Shown here: positions 35,564 to 43,642 of the stretch, in pieces | Numbering within the stretch: position 1 is the first letter of the stretch | Layout of the letters: every line of letters begins with the position of its first letter | NCBI RefSeq assembly: GCF_000428045.1 | Contig: NZ_ATZE01000013.1 | Coordinates: forward strand, 62,001-126,000 | Direction: 5' to 3' | DNA from: Sedimenticola selenatireducens DSM 17993 | GTDB lineage: Bacteria > Pseudomonadota > Gammaproteobacteria > Chromatiales > Chromatiaceae | DNA length: 64,000 nt | Program-made: the position numbers and the translations under genes | Notes under the pieces: generated by a model | Seen by the model: the letters and a program-made list of their open reading frames with translations, nothing else | What the model was told of the DNA's origin: nothing | Database searches by the model: none

Positions 35564-36007
35564 ATGGAAATCAGGATCGGCGAACTGGCGCAGCGCACGG
35601 GATGCGAGGTCGTGACCATTCGTTACTACGAAAAGGAAGGGCTATTGCCTGAGCCGGCGCGAAGCAGCGGGAACTATCGGCTGTACGGCGAGGAGCAAGT
35701 CAAGCGCATGCAGTTCATTCGCCACTGCCGTTCGCTGGACATGTCGCTGGGCGAGATTCGGACCTTACTGAACCTGTGGGACAGCCCCACCCAGGATTGC
35801 GGAAAAGTGAATGCCCTGCTGGATGACCATATCCGGCAGGTGGAGGCGCGGGTCGAGGCGTTGTTGCAGCTAAGGCTGCATTTGACGGCCTTGCGTGAAA
35901 AGTGCGCCGGCGCACGACCCGTCGAGGCGTGCGGCATTCTTCAAGGGCTCGTGAATTGTTCTTGCCATACCGTCAGCACCCGAGACGAGGCCAGCGCTGG
36001 CGTTTAG
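35564..36007 (+). CDS. pbrR: MerR-family Pb(II)/Cd(II)-responsive regulator (PbrR/CadR)
   Basis: The 147-residue protein has the MerR helix-turn-helix (RIGELAQRTGCEVVTIRYYE) and a dimerisation helix followed by a metal loop. Cysteines are at 14, 55, 79, 114, 123, 132 and 134. As I recall, Cys14, Cys79 and Cys134 are the ones tied to lead sensing in PbrR, so the pattern supports PbrR rather than a CadR with a His-rich tail. TTGGAGG lies before the ATG. It is transcribed away from the pump gene across a shared 81-base region with the operator. Confidence 0.9.
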   Translation: MEIRIGELAQRTGCEVVTIRYYEKEGLLPEPARSSGNYRLYGEEQVKRMQFIRHCRSLDMSLGEIRTLLNLWDSPTQDCGKVNALLDDHIRQVEARVEALLQLRLHLTALREKCAGARPVEACGILQGLVNCSCHTVSTRDEASAGV

Positions 36008-36042
36008 CGTACGATTTTTCCCAAATTCTGTGGCTTCCCCTG

Positions 36043-37896
36043 CTAGGCGACCCCGACTCGCGGCGGGGTCCATTCGCTTTCCTTCACGGCCGTGCTCACT
36101 GCCATGGCGAGCTTGTCGAGATTGCTGGCAGTCACGCCCTCCAGTGCCGAACGCCCCCGCAGCATCGAGCGCGGTTGCAGCAGTGCATGGTAGATCTGCC
36201 AAGGGTCCGCATCCCTGGTCAGCTTCAGGACGGACTGGATCAGCTCGTGCTTGAGCGGGTCGAGGTGCCAGTCCGGCACGCGCTGGCCGCGGTTGCCTAC
36301 GTTCAAAGCCAGCAAGTTGCCCGCCTTGATCTCGTAGCTGATCCACCTGCGGGATTTGCCTGCCATCTTGGCAAACGCAGCGACGGGAAGGTTGTGCGGC
36401 GCTTCGAAGACATCGAACAGCTCCATCCGCTCGCGCTGAATGTCCGAAGGCACCAGCGGCGCGGCCGATCGAGGGGGCGGAACCGCCGGCAGCCGATGTG
36501 CGGCGGCAGAAACCAACGGCATGGCGTCACCCGGCTTTGTCACGAGCAGGATTGGCGAAGCAGCAACCGGCGTAGAGGGGGCGTTTGCGGTTTGCTCACT
36601 CGGGAATGCGGGCACGCCTTCCAGATGCACGGTGAGGGGCATGCTGGCCGCCTCGACCTGGTTCTGCTCGAAGAGGTCGAGCCGATCGGCCCAGTCCTGC
36701 ATCATGCGGCGACGCTGCTCCACGTACTCGGCATGGTTGTAGGTCGCGCTGACCTTGTTGGGATCGACGTGCGAGAGCTGTGCATCCACCCAGACTTTCG
36801 GGTAGCCGATCTCGTTGAGCGCAGTGGACATCGTGCCGCGGATGCCGTGTCCGGTCAGGCGTTCCTGATAGCCCATGCGCTTGAGGGCACCATTGAGGGT
36901 GTTCTCGCTGATGCGCTTCTTCAAGTCGCTGTCGTGCCGGAACAGGTGGCGCTGGGCCGGCTTGAACTCATCGAGCAGGTGCCGGACGATCTCCATGGCC
37001 TGAATCGACAGCGGCACGATGTAGGGCGGGATGTCCTTCGCCTGCTGCCGCTTCTTGCGCATATCCAACTGGAGTTGCTTCACGACGTCGGGCGGGATGA
37101 TCCACAACCCACGGTCCAGATCGAATTGATCCGGCATCGCCTGTCGCAGCTCGCCGGTTCGCACGCCGGTCAGCAGCAATAGCCGCAGCCCGAGCTGGGT
37201 CTGCCGCCTGCCGCGATAGCTGCGCAGCCGCTGCAACAGCTTCGGCAGCTCGGCCATGCGCAGGAACGGGTTGTGGTTGACGGGTGGCAGCGGCAGCGCC
37301 ACCACATCGAGATCGGAGGCGGGGTTCTGCTCCAGGCCCGGCACGATCACCAGCGCGTAGCGGAACAGTTGGTTGAACCACGTCCTGACTTTCTCGGCGA
37401 CGGAGAGCGCCCTGCGCTTCTCGATCTTGGCGATCACCTCCAAGAGGTCGGGACGCTTGATCTCATAGATCGACCGCTTGCCCAGGGCGGGCAGCACATC
37501 TTTGTCGAAGATGCGCGGAAGTATCGAGAGGGTCGTCTGCCGGCCTTCCTTGAGGCTGAGCCCGCGATGCTTGAGCCACTTGCGATACACCGCCTCGAAG
37601 GTGTTTTCGTCGGCGAGCCGGACAGCGGTGCGCTTCTGCTTGCGGTGAACGCGAGGATTGGTGCCTTTGGCCAGCAGGGCGCGCGCTTCGTCGCGCAGGC
37701 TGCGGGCCTCGCGAAGCGTCACCTCCGGGTAGGTGCCGAGCGACATCCGCTTCTGCTTGCCCGCCCAGTAGTAGCGGAAGTGCCAAGTCCTGCCCCCTGC
37801 AGCGGTGACGGCCAGGGAGAGGCCATCCAAGTCAGGGAGGGTGTATGCCTTGCCTGTTGCCTTGGCCTGTCGAACGGCCAGGTCTGAGAGTGCCAT
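36043..37896 (-). CDS. int: P4/ICEclc-type tyrosine integrase with long C-terminal extension
   Basis: The 617-residue integrase has the DUF4102 arm-binding N terminus, a core-binding domain, and the tyrosine recombinase residues Arg246 (GVRTGELR), His350-x-x-Arg353 (HGIRGT), His376 (LSHVD) and Tyr386 (ATYNHAEY). About 200 residues follow the catalytic domain, with a segment (about 530-605) resembling small DNA- or toxin-binding domains (WQIYHALLQPRSMLRGRSAL). Such length is typical of ICEclc-like integrases. It should catalyse excision and insertion at the tRNA-Gly 3' end. I use ATG 37896, with CAGGAG 8 bases upstream. Confidence 0.93.
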   Translation of the reverse strand: MALSDLAVRQAKATGKAYTLPDLDGLSLAVTAAGGRTWHFRYYWAGKQKRMSLGTYPEVTLREARSLRDEARALLAKGTNPRVHRKQKRTAVRLADENTFEAVYRKWLKHRGLSLKEGRQTTLSILPRIFDKDVLPALGKRSIYEIKRPDLLEVIAKIEKRRALSVAEKVRTWFNQLFRYALVIVPGLEQNPASDLDVVALPLPPVNHNPFLRMAELPKLLQRLRSYRGRRQTQLGLRLLLLTGVRTGELRQAMPDQFDLDRGLWIIPPDVVKQLQLDMRKKRQQAKDIPPYIVPLSIQAMEIVRHLLDEFKPAQRHLFRHDSDLKKRISENTLNGALKRMGYQERLTGHGIRGTMSTALNEIGYPKVWVDAQLSHVDPNKVSATYNHAEYVEQRRRMMQDWADRLDLFEQNQVEAASMPLTVHLEGVPAFPSEQTANAPSTPVAASPILLVTKPGDAMPLVSAAAHRLPAVPPPRSAAPLVPSDIQRERMELFDVFEAPHNLPVAAFAKMAGKSRRWISYEIKAGNLLALNVGNRGQRVPDWHLDPLKHELIQSVLKLTRDADPWQIYHALLQPRSMLRGRSALEGVTASNLDKLAMAVSTAVKESEWTPPRVGVA

Positions 37897-37991
37897 GCTC
37901 TTGCTCCTGAACATGAGTCAGGAACCAGATGCTGGTCACGTCGACCTCGCCCCTCCATCAACAATCCGGAATCAGCCGCGCCCGCAAAAAT

Positions 37992-38120
37992 GGACTTGTT
38001 TGTGGACTTAAAAGTCCCGGCTGTAGGCGGATCGCAGTGGACTACGGCAGAACATCAAAGAGAGGAAAAGTCCTTGTGCAGCAACGACTTGCGGACTCTC
38101 TTGGACTTCTGCGGAAGTCC
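37992..38120. repeat. Cluster of GGACT/AGTCC repeats between integrase and att site
   Basis: Eight copies of GGACT or its complement start at or near 37992, 38004, 38013, 38039, 38069, 38093, 38103 and 38116. Two pairs form short palindromes: GGACTTaaAAGTCC (38004-38017) and GGACTT-6-AAGTCC (38103-38120). Chance would give well under one in 130 bases. Position and arrangement fit arm-type integrase sites or excisionase sites beside attR. Confidence 0.6.
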
Positions 38121-38134
38121 ACAGAATGATGCGG

Positions 38135-38152
38135 TGGAGCGGGTGAAGGGAA
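38135..38152 (-). other. ICE attachment site (attR side) in tRNA 3' end
   Basis: The integrase gene faces the tRNA 3' end, and related elements recombine within the last 18 or so bases of a tRNA gene, here the part ending GCTCCA on the minus strand. The second copy expected at the far end of the ICE is outside the window. The exact core length is inferred from related elements. Confidence 0.6.
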
Positions 38153-38208
38153 TCGAACCCTCGTATGCAGCTTGGGAAGCTGCCGTTCTACCATTGAACT
38201 ACACCCGC
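38135..38208 (-). tRNA. glyU: tRNA-Gly(CCC)
   Basis: A 74-base cloverleaf with encoded CCA. The acceptor arm GCGGGTG pairs with CACCCGC. The D-loop contains AGTTCAATGGTAGAA, the anticodon loop is TTCCCAA (anticodon CCC) on a GCAGC/GCTGC stem, and the T-arm is GAGGGTTCGATTCCCTT. The gene is intact despite the integrated element at its 3' end, so the ICE restores the tRNA sequence. Confidence 0.95.
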
Positions 38209-38220
38209 ATCGCGCAGCAG

Positions 38221-38250
38221 ATTCTATGCGCTGCCGGGGGTCGGGCGCAA
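38221..38250 (-). promoter_or_regulatory. tRNA-Gly promoter
   Basis: On the minus strand TTGCGC (38250-38245) and TAGAAT (38226-38221) are separated by 18 bases, and the tRNA begins 12 bases after the -10 box. Spacing and boxes are close to the sigma-70 consensus. The tRNA is therefore expressed from the chromosomal side. Confidence 0.65.
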
Positions 38251-38277
38251 GCACCGCAACATGGCCGACCCCCCTCT

Positions 38278-40113
38278 TCATCGCTTACCCTGGGTCGGCC
38301 CCTCCTGGTACATGGCATTGATGGCCTGGTGATTTCGCTTCAGTACCTGGGCACGCTTTACCTTGAGCGTTGGCGTCAGCAGTCCATTTTCCACCGTCCA
38401 GGGCTCCAGCTGCAGGGTCACCCGGCGTACCTTGGCATAACCCGGAAACTGTCTCAGCATCGCCTTGATACGTTGCATAACGGCAGCGACCACGCGGGGG
38501 TGCCGCAGACTGTCACGCGCCAGCGGATCAAGGCCGCAATCCTGTGCCAGCGCCGGCCAGTGATCCGCCTCCAGCACCACCAGCGCACTCAGATAGGGCC
38601 GTCCTTCGCCCAGCACCATCACCTGCGACACCAGGGGATCAAGCGCAATGGCCAGCTCCATGTCGCCCGGCGGCACTTTCTCGCCATTGGAGAGCACCAG
38701 GATATCCTTGATACGGCCAGTGATGTAGATGTGGTTGTTTTCGATGCGCGCCTGATCTCCCGTATGCAGCCAGCCGTCGGAATCGATCATCTTGGCGGTA
38801 GCCGCATGGTTGTTCCAGTAGCCGAGCATCACACCGGGTCCACGCACCAGCAACTCGTCGTCATCACCGGTGCGCACCTCGACACCGCGCAAAGGCACTC
38901 CGACACTGGCGGGGTCATTGTCTTCCAGGGGATTGACGCTCACCACCGGACTGGTTTCGGTCAGGCCATAGCCCTGCAGAATGGGTATACCCAGGCCAAT
39001 GAACAGTTGGGCGATCTCCGCCGAGAGCGGTGCCCCACCACTGACTGCGATGCGCAGACGCCCACCCAGTCTTGCCGTCACTTTGGAAGCGACCAGGCGG
39101 TCCAACAGGGGCCATAACAGCATGGAGGGCCGCAGGCCCGCTCGCTGTTGTGCACGTTCAAAACGACTCCAGCCGACCCGCACGGCAGCACGGAACAGCA
39201 GCCTCGGCAGTAACGGCCGCTGCCGCATCTGGTCGGTTATGCGCCCGTATACCCGTTCAAAAATGCGCGGCACCGCAATCAACACCGTGGGACGCAGCAG
39301 CGTCAGATCCTCCGCGAGCTGTCCGATAGAGCGGGAGTAGGCCACGGTCGAGCCGGTCATGATCGGCAGGTAGTAACCGGCGGTCCGCTCCAGGGTGTGG
39401 GAGAGCGGCAGAAAGGAGAGAAACCGGTCCTCCTGGTAGCAGTCGATGACGGTGATCGAGGCGTGGGCGATGGAGAGCATGTTGTGATGACTCAGCATCA
39501 CCCCTTTTGGCCGTCCGGTGGTACCCGAGGTATAGACGATTGAGGCGAGGGCATGGGGATCACCGTTGCGTGGCGGGATCTTCGGCACCGCCGCCGGCAG
39601 CAGATCATCAACCCGTCTGACACGCGCATCAGCCGACATCAGGGCGGTATCCGCGTCAGTGGCATCCTGAATCAGGACACGCTGCAACGCACCCTCGGCC
39701 GGGATCGCCTCGGCCAGCCGCTTCCAGCGGCCGCCATCCTGAACCAGCAACAACTTCACCGCGGCGTCCTGCAGAATGTAGGCGATGTTATCCGGCCGGT
39801 CGTCGGTATAGAGCGGCACCACCACCAGCCCCATCCCCAGGCTTGCCTGATCAAACGCCACCCACTCGGGGGAATTACGCAGGGTGAGGGCTACCCGATC
39901 ACCGCGACGCAGATTTTCTCCGGCCAGCACTGCCTGCCAGCGTGCGACCATATCGCCCATCTCACGCCAGCTATAGTCCCGCCACTCTCGACTTTGACGA
40001 TCGTAGTGGCGGTAGGCGGTCCGTTCCGGGCTACGCCTGACGCGCTGCTGAAAAAGGCCGTCCAGGGTTCTCGCCAGTTCAACCGATATCAGATCCTCAC
40101 TCCACTGGTTCAA
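38278..40113 (-). CDS. Long-chain acyl-CoA synthetase (AMP-forming, FadD15-like)
   Basis: The roughly 611-residue enzyme has the AMP-binding motifs YTSGTTGRPKGVMLSH, GYGLTETSPVVS and LHTGDQARIENNHIYITGR with DILVLSNGEKVPP after it. It activates fatty acids to acyl-CoA using ATP. The frame is open to an upstream codon at 40233, but those residues look non-coding. I prefer TTG at 40113, just after GAGGTGAGG; a GTG or other start nearby is possible. It is divergent from trmB and lies next to the tRNA. Confidence 0.88.
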   Translation of the reverse strand: MNQWSEDLISVELARTLDGLFQQRVRRSPERTAYRHYDRQSREWRDYSWREMGDMVARWQAVLAGENLRRGDRVALTLRNSPEWVAFDQASLGMGLVVVPLYTDDRPDNIAYILQDAAVKLLLVQDGGRWKRLAEAIPAEGALQRVLIQDATDADTALMSADARVRRVDDLLPAAVPKIPPRNGDPHALASIVYTSGTTGRPKGVMLSHHNMLSIAHASITVIDCYQEDRFLSFLPLSHTLERTAGYYLPIMTGSTVAYSRSIGQLAEDLTLLRPTVLIAVPRIFERVYGRITDQMRQRPLLPRLLFRAAVRVGWSRFERAQQRAGLRPSMLLWPLLDRLVASKVTARLGGRLRIAVSGGAPLSAEIAQLFIGLGIPILQGYGLTETSPVVSVNPLEDNDPASVGVPLRGVEVRTGDDDELLVRGPGVMLGYWNNHAATAKMIDSDGWLHTGDQARIENNHIYITGRIKDILVLSNGEKVPPGDMELAIALDPLVSQVMVLGEGRPYLSALVVLEADHWPALAQDCGLDPLARDSLRHPRVVAAVMQRIKAMLRQFPGYAKVRRVTLQLEPWTVENGLLTPTLKVKRAQVLKRNHQAINAMYQEGPTQGKR

Positions 40114-40274
40114 AGCCTCACCTCGCTGGTCCCTGTTATTATTTTGCCGGGTATATCCGATCACGGGCCGTGCCGGTTTCGTGTAGAATCCCGCTGAAAA
40201 TGTCTTTATACCTTTATGGCGGTGGCTGACCAAGCCCTGCGCGCCCTGACCCTTTGATTACTGACCCGAACCGC

Positions 40275-40973
40275 ATGTCTGAACAGGAAAAACCGCATCG
40301 CCCGATCCGCAGCTTTGTGTTGCGGCAGGGCCGCCTCACCGTCGGCCAGCAACGGGCCTTCGACAGCCTCTGGCCGCGTTTTGGCATCGACTACGACGGC
40401 CAGCCGATCGATTTTTCCGCGCTGTTCGGCAATGACAACCCGGTCTTTCTGGAGATCGGTTTCGGCAACGGGGAGTCCCTGGCCAGCATGGCACAGGAAC
40501 ACCCGGAGCATAACTATCTCGGCATCGAGGTGCATGGTCCGGGTGCGGGGCATCTGCTGATCCGGATCGAGACCCTGGGCCTGGAGAATATCCGCATCCT
40601 GCGTCATGACGCCATCGAGGTGCTCAAGCACTGTATTACGACGAACTCACTGCAGGGGCTGTTTCTGTTCTTCCCCGACCCCTGGCACAAGAAGCGGCAT
40701 CACAAACGGCGCATCCTCAACCCGGACTTCGTCACCGAACTGGGCCGGGTGATCCGGCCGGGCGGCTTTTTCCATGCCGCCACTGACTGGGAGGATTATG
40801 CCCTGCAGATGATGGCGGTGCTCTCCGCTGCCGACACGCTGTTTGAGAACAGCGCCGGTGCGGGTCAATATACCCCCCGGCCAGATTACCGCCCGCTGAC
40901 CAAATTCGAACAGCGTGGCCATCGACTGGGCCACGGCGTCTGGGACCTGATCTTTATTCGGCGCGGGGTGTAG
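40275..40973 (+). CDS. trmB: tRNA (guanine-N7-)-methyltransferase
   Basis: The 232-residue protein has the SAM-binding motif FLEIGFGNGESLA and the TrmB signature FLFFPDPWHKKRHHKRR, with ATDWEDYA further on. It methylates G46 in the variable loop of tRNAs. I start at ATG 40275 because the family begins with a short charged segment before RSFVLRQGR; an in-frame TTG at 40254 is less likely. fetA starts 5 bases downstream. Confidence 0.93.
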   Translation: MSEQEKPHRPIRSFVLRQGRLTVGQQRAFDSLWPRFGIDYDGQPIDFSALFGNDNPVFLEIGFGNGESLASMAQEHPEHNYLGIEVHGPGAGHLLIRIETLGLENIRILRHDAIEVLKHCITTNSLQGLFLFFPDPWHKKRHHKRRILNPDFVTELGRVIRPGGFFHAATDWEDYALQMMAVLSAADTLFENSAGAGQYTPRPDYRPLTKFEQRGHRLGHGVWDLIFIRRGV

Positions 40974-40978
40974 CGCGC

Positions 40979-41578
40979 GTGGGCCGCCTGATACTGAGAC
41001 AGTTTCAGGGAGCCGGTCTGGAGCCTGTTGATCTCACCATTGATGCGGGTGAGTGCGTCACCCTGACCGGCCCTTCCGGTAGCGGCAAGACCCGGTTGCT
41101 GCGGGCCATTGCCGATCTGGATCCACACAGTGGAACTGCGCTGTTTGACCGGCGGGCGGTTGATGAGACGGCACCACCGGAGTGGCGGCGACATGTCGGC
41201 CTGCTGCCGGCGGAGAGCCACTGGTGGCATGACCGGGTGGCGGAACACTTCACCGGTTCCGGCACCCGGCTGCTTTCCGAACTGGGTTTGGACGAGGCCT
41301 GTCTGGAGTGGCAGATCGCGCGCCTCTCCAGCGGGGAACGCCAGCGCCTCGCCCTGGCCCGGTTACTGGACCGCCAACCGGCGGTGCTGCTGCTGGACGA
41401 ACCGACCGCCAATCTGGACCCTGAAAACGGCGCCCGGGTGGAACGGCTGGTGCAGCACTATGCGGAACAACGGGGTGCGGCCGTACTCTGGGTAAGCCAC
41501 GATCCCCGGCAGCGTCGCCGGGTCGGCCAGCGCCACCTGATCATCCGCGACCGGCGAATAGAAGCGGAAGCCGCCTGA
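40979..41578 (+). CDS. fetA: ABC transporter ATP-binding protein, FetA-like
   Basis: The 199-residue ATPase has Walker A GPSGSGKT, signature LSSGERQ, Walker B VLLLDEPTANLD and the H-loop WVSHD. It pairs with the FetB permease encoded directly after it (overlapping TGATG-type junction at 41578). FetAB exports iron and helps resist oxidative stress in E. coli. The start is GTG 40979; no strong Shine-Dalgarno is visible, suggesting coupling to trmB. Confidence 0.85.
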   Translation: MGRLILRQFQGAGLEPVDLTIDAGECVTLTGPSGSGKTRLLRAIADLDPHSGTALFDRRAVDETAPPEWRRHVGLLPAESHWWHDRVAEHFTGSGTRLLSELGLDEACLEWQIARLSSGERQRLALARLLDRQPAVLLLDEPTANLDPENGARVERLVQHYAEQRGAAVLWVSHDPRQRRRVGQRHLIIRDRRIEAEAA

Positions 41579-42375
41579 TGGAGCTGATCCACCTCACTCC
41601 CTCCGACCTGTCAATTCCGGCCTTGCTGGTGCTGGCACTGGCGGCACTCTCCTGGCGGCTCCGCCTGGGGGTCGAGCGACAACTGCTGATCGCCGCGCTG
41701 CGCAGCATCCTGCAACTGCTGCTGCTCGGCCTGGTGCTGAATACGCTGTTCAGCCAGCGCGCCCCCCTGCCGATCCTGGCGCTGGCCCTGTTCATGCTGA
41801 TGGTCGCCGGCTACGAGGTGATGGCCCGGCAGAAGCGCCGCTTTCGTGGTCCCTGGGGCATCGGCATCGGCACCCTCTCGATGTTCATCTCCTCCTTCAG
41901 CATTACCCTGCTGGCGGTGCATCTGGTGGTCCGGGTTGATCCCTGGTACACCCCGCAGTACCTGATCCCGCTACTCGGCATGCTGCTGGGCAACACCATG
42001 TCGGGCATGGCCATTGCGCTGGACAACCTGACCCGTGAGGCGTGGCAACAGCGTGGCGTGATCGAGGCACAATTGATGCTGGGCGAGAACTGGGACCAGG
42101 CGATCCGCGAGATCCGGCGGGACGCCCTGCGCTCCGGCCTGATACCCATTATCAACGCCATGGCCGCCGCCGGCGTGGTCAGCCTGCCCGGCATGATGAC
42201 CGGCCAGATTCTCTCCGGCAGCCCCCCGCTGGAGGCGGCCAAATATCAGATTATGATCCTGTTGCTGATCGCCGTCGGTACCGGGCTGGGTGCCATCGTG
42301 GCGGTATGGATCGGCTCCCGGCGGCTGTTCGACCAGCGCCAGCGACTGCGTCTTGACCGGCTGAGCGGTGGTTAG
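41578..42375 (+). CDS. fetB: Iron export permease, FetB-like (UPF0014)
   Basis: The 265-residue protein has about seven hydrophobic segments and the UPF0014/FetB blocks GNTMSGMAIALDNL, GENWDQAIREIRRDALRSGL and AAGVVSLPGMMTGQILSG. It forms the membrane part of the FetAB exporter. Its ATG overlaps the fetA stop. After its stop the sequence holds REP-like repeats rather than another co-directional gene. Confidence 0.9.
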   Translation: MELIHLTPSDLSIPALLVLALAALSWRLRLGVERQLLIAALRSILQLLLLGLVLNTLFSQRAPLPILALALFMLMVAGYEVMARQKRRFRGPWGIGIGTLSMFISSFSITLLAVHLVVRVDPWYTPQYLIPLLGMLLGNTMSGMAIALDNLTREAWQQRGVIEAQLMLGENWDQAIREIRRDALRSGLIPIINAMAAAGVVSLPGMMTGQILSGSPPLEAAKYQIMILLLIAVGTGLGAIVAVWIGSRRLFDQRQRLRLDRLSGG

Positions 42376-42503
42376 GCAGAAATGGCCCGGGCGAGTGGCA
42401 TGCCGCTTGGCGCTACCAAGGTAAGCGGCTTCAGCCGTGAAAGCGCAGGATGGGTCGGCCATTCAGCGCATCCTGCAATCCTAATCGGCCAGGCCCGGTC
42501 AAA

Positions 42504-42581
42504 ATCGCGGCGGGGCGCCGCTCCTACAAGATGCGATTCTCACCGGCGGTGGCACGACCTGCGGGAGGCCCGCCCCGGGCC
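42504..42581 (-). repeat. REP-like hairpin doublet (divergent)
   Basis: The complement of 42504-42528 begins TGTAGGAGCGGCG and contains a GCGGCG/CGCCGC stem. It is identical over 25 bases to 60608-60632. A second unit at 42558-42581 (beginning CCTGCGGGAGG, with a CCCG hairpin) matches 60664-60687 in reverse complement at 23 of 24 bases. The units point away from each other. This fills most of the 263-base gap between fetB and the next gene. Confidence 0.8.
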
Positions 42582-42638
42582 GAATCCCTGACAAGATACC
42601 GAGCCCCTGAGTTGAGTGGATTTCTGCGCCCTGTGTCA

Positions 42639-42866
42639 CTATCGCGGCCGGGCGGCCTGACGCATTCGCAGCAGCTTCAGCAGCAACACCACGAAAGGTG
42701 CACCGTGCAGCAGCAGGTCAAACATATCCAGCGGCTTGACCAGCGTGCCACTGAACAGCATCTTCAGCTTCTCCCAGACATGGGGTTCAGGGGTGAAGGG
42801 CGCCAGGCCAAGCAGCAGGCAGGCGATAATTATCAGGGTCAGGGAAAACTCATCCAGCCAGGCCAT
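42639..42866 (-). CDS. Small membrane protein of unknown function
   Basis: The 75-residue protein has two hydrophobic segments (about 7-22 and 50-66) and a conserved-looking middle, APFTPEPHVWEKLKMLF. I have seen similar short proteins in gammaproteobacterial genomes, sometimes labelled as RND-transporter-related, but the basis of that label is weak. It precedes ymdB by direction but shares no clear operon features. Function unknown. Confidence 0.65.
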   Translation of the reverse strand: MAWLDEFSLTLIIIACLLLGLAPFTPEPHVWEKLKMLFSGTLVKPLDMFDLLLHGAPFVVLLLKLLRMRQAARPR

Positions 42867-42905
42867 GTTCAGTTACATCCTCCCAATCGGCGCCCACGGG
42901 ATGCC

Positions 42906-43427
42906 CTATTTCCGGCCCATAGGGCGCTCTTTACCCGGCACCATCAGCGAGCGATAGAGTACCGCATCCGCTTCGCTGTAGCAGCAGGCAATCAGTTCAT
43001 CAAACCCTTCGGCAACGCCCATCTCCTCCAGCGCAATCACTGCCGCCTGCTGTTTGGGATAGCCATACACACCGGTGCTGATGGCGGGAAAGGCCACACG
43101 CTGCAACCCCTTCTCCCTGGCCAGGGCCAGGCTGTTGCGGTAACAGGCCCGCAGCAGTTCCGGCTCACCCGCATCACCACCGCGCCAGACCGGACCGACC
43201 GTGTGGATGATCCAGGTGGCGGGCAGATCGAATCCTGGCGTGACGCGCGCCTCCCCGGTCGGACAACCGCCCAGTTTTCTGCAGTAATCCAGCAGTTCCG
43301 GCCCCGCCGCCCGGTGAATGGCACCATCAACGCCACCACCACCCAGCAGGCTGGGATTGGCCGCGTTGACAATGGCGTCCACTGCCAGCCGGGTAATGTC
43401 TTCCTGTATGATGCTGATGCGGCTCAT
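42906..43427 (-). CDS. ymdB: O-acetyl-ADP-ribose deacetylase / macrodomain protein
   Basis: The 173-residue protein is a stand-alone macrodomain: [20 protein letters not shown], the [14 protein letters not shown] loop, and [11 protein letters not shown]. It corresponds to YmdB, which removes acetyl from O-acetyl-ADP-ribose and may act on ADP-ribosylated substrates. All key loop residues are present. There is no operon partner. Confidence 0.9.
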   Translation of the reverse strand: MSRISIIQEDITRLAVDAIVNAANPSLLGGGGVDGAIHRAAGPELLDYCRKLGGCPTGEARVTPGFDLPATWIIHTVGPVWRGGDAGEPELLRACYRNSLALAREKGLQRVAFPAISTGVYGYPKQQAAVIALEEMGVAEGFDELIACCYSEADAVLYRSLMVPGKERPMGRK

Positions 43428-43642
43428 CTCATTCGTTCTCTGCGTACTCCGGTGGGTCGAGTCAAATCATTTGGCAAGTGAGTGGTCGAACACCGCCTAT
43501 CCGCTTTCCGGGTGGGATCGGTTTCTCGCGGAACTACCAAGCGTGCGAAGAAAAACCACGGGGTACGCTTTGCGGCTTTGCGAGAGAGAAACGGAACACC
43601 ATTAACTCTTCATCGAGCTGTTTATTCTGTACCATAGCCGTT

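Larger units (their letters stand above)
1..38152. mobile_element. ICE (ICEclc/PFL_47xx, MobH type), partial, integrated at tRNA-Gly(CCC)
   Basis: This stretch carries the hallmarks of a self-transmissible genomic island: a P4-type integrase beside a tRNA 3' end, a MobH relaxase, a VirB4-like ATPase and the ordered set of conjugation genes known from Pseudomonas and ICEclc-type elements. The integrase-proximal end is at the tRNA. The distal attachment site and the TraD coupling protein, TIGR03747 and TIGR03759 genes that usually precede the RAQPRD gene are not in the window, so they are either left of base 1 or lost. The cargo sits in three places: defence genes before the RAQPRD gene, AbiE between the DUF3742 and relaxase genes, and lead/cadmium resistance between the relaxase region and the integrase. 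By eye the transfer genes are more GC-rich than the chromosome to the right. Confidence 0.9.

Noticed and set aside
37992-38120. CRISPR-like array
   Set aside because: The repeated unit is only 5-6 bases, in both orientations and with uneven spacing; no other part of the window shows regular long repeats.
38236-38273. GGGGGTCGG/CCGACCCCC hairpin after the acyl-CoA synthetase gene as a terminator
   Set aside because: The loop is about 20 bases, no U-run follows, and it overlaps the tRNA promoter.
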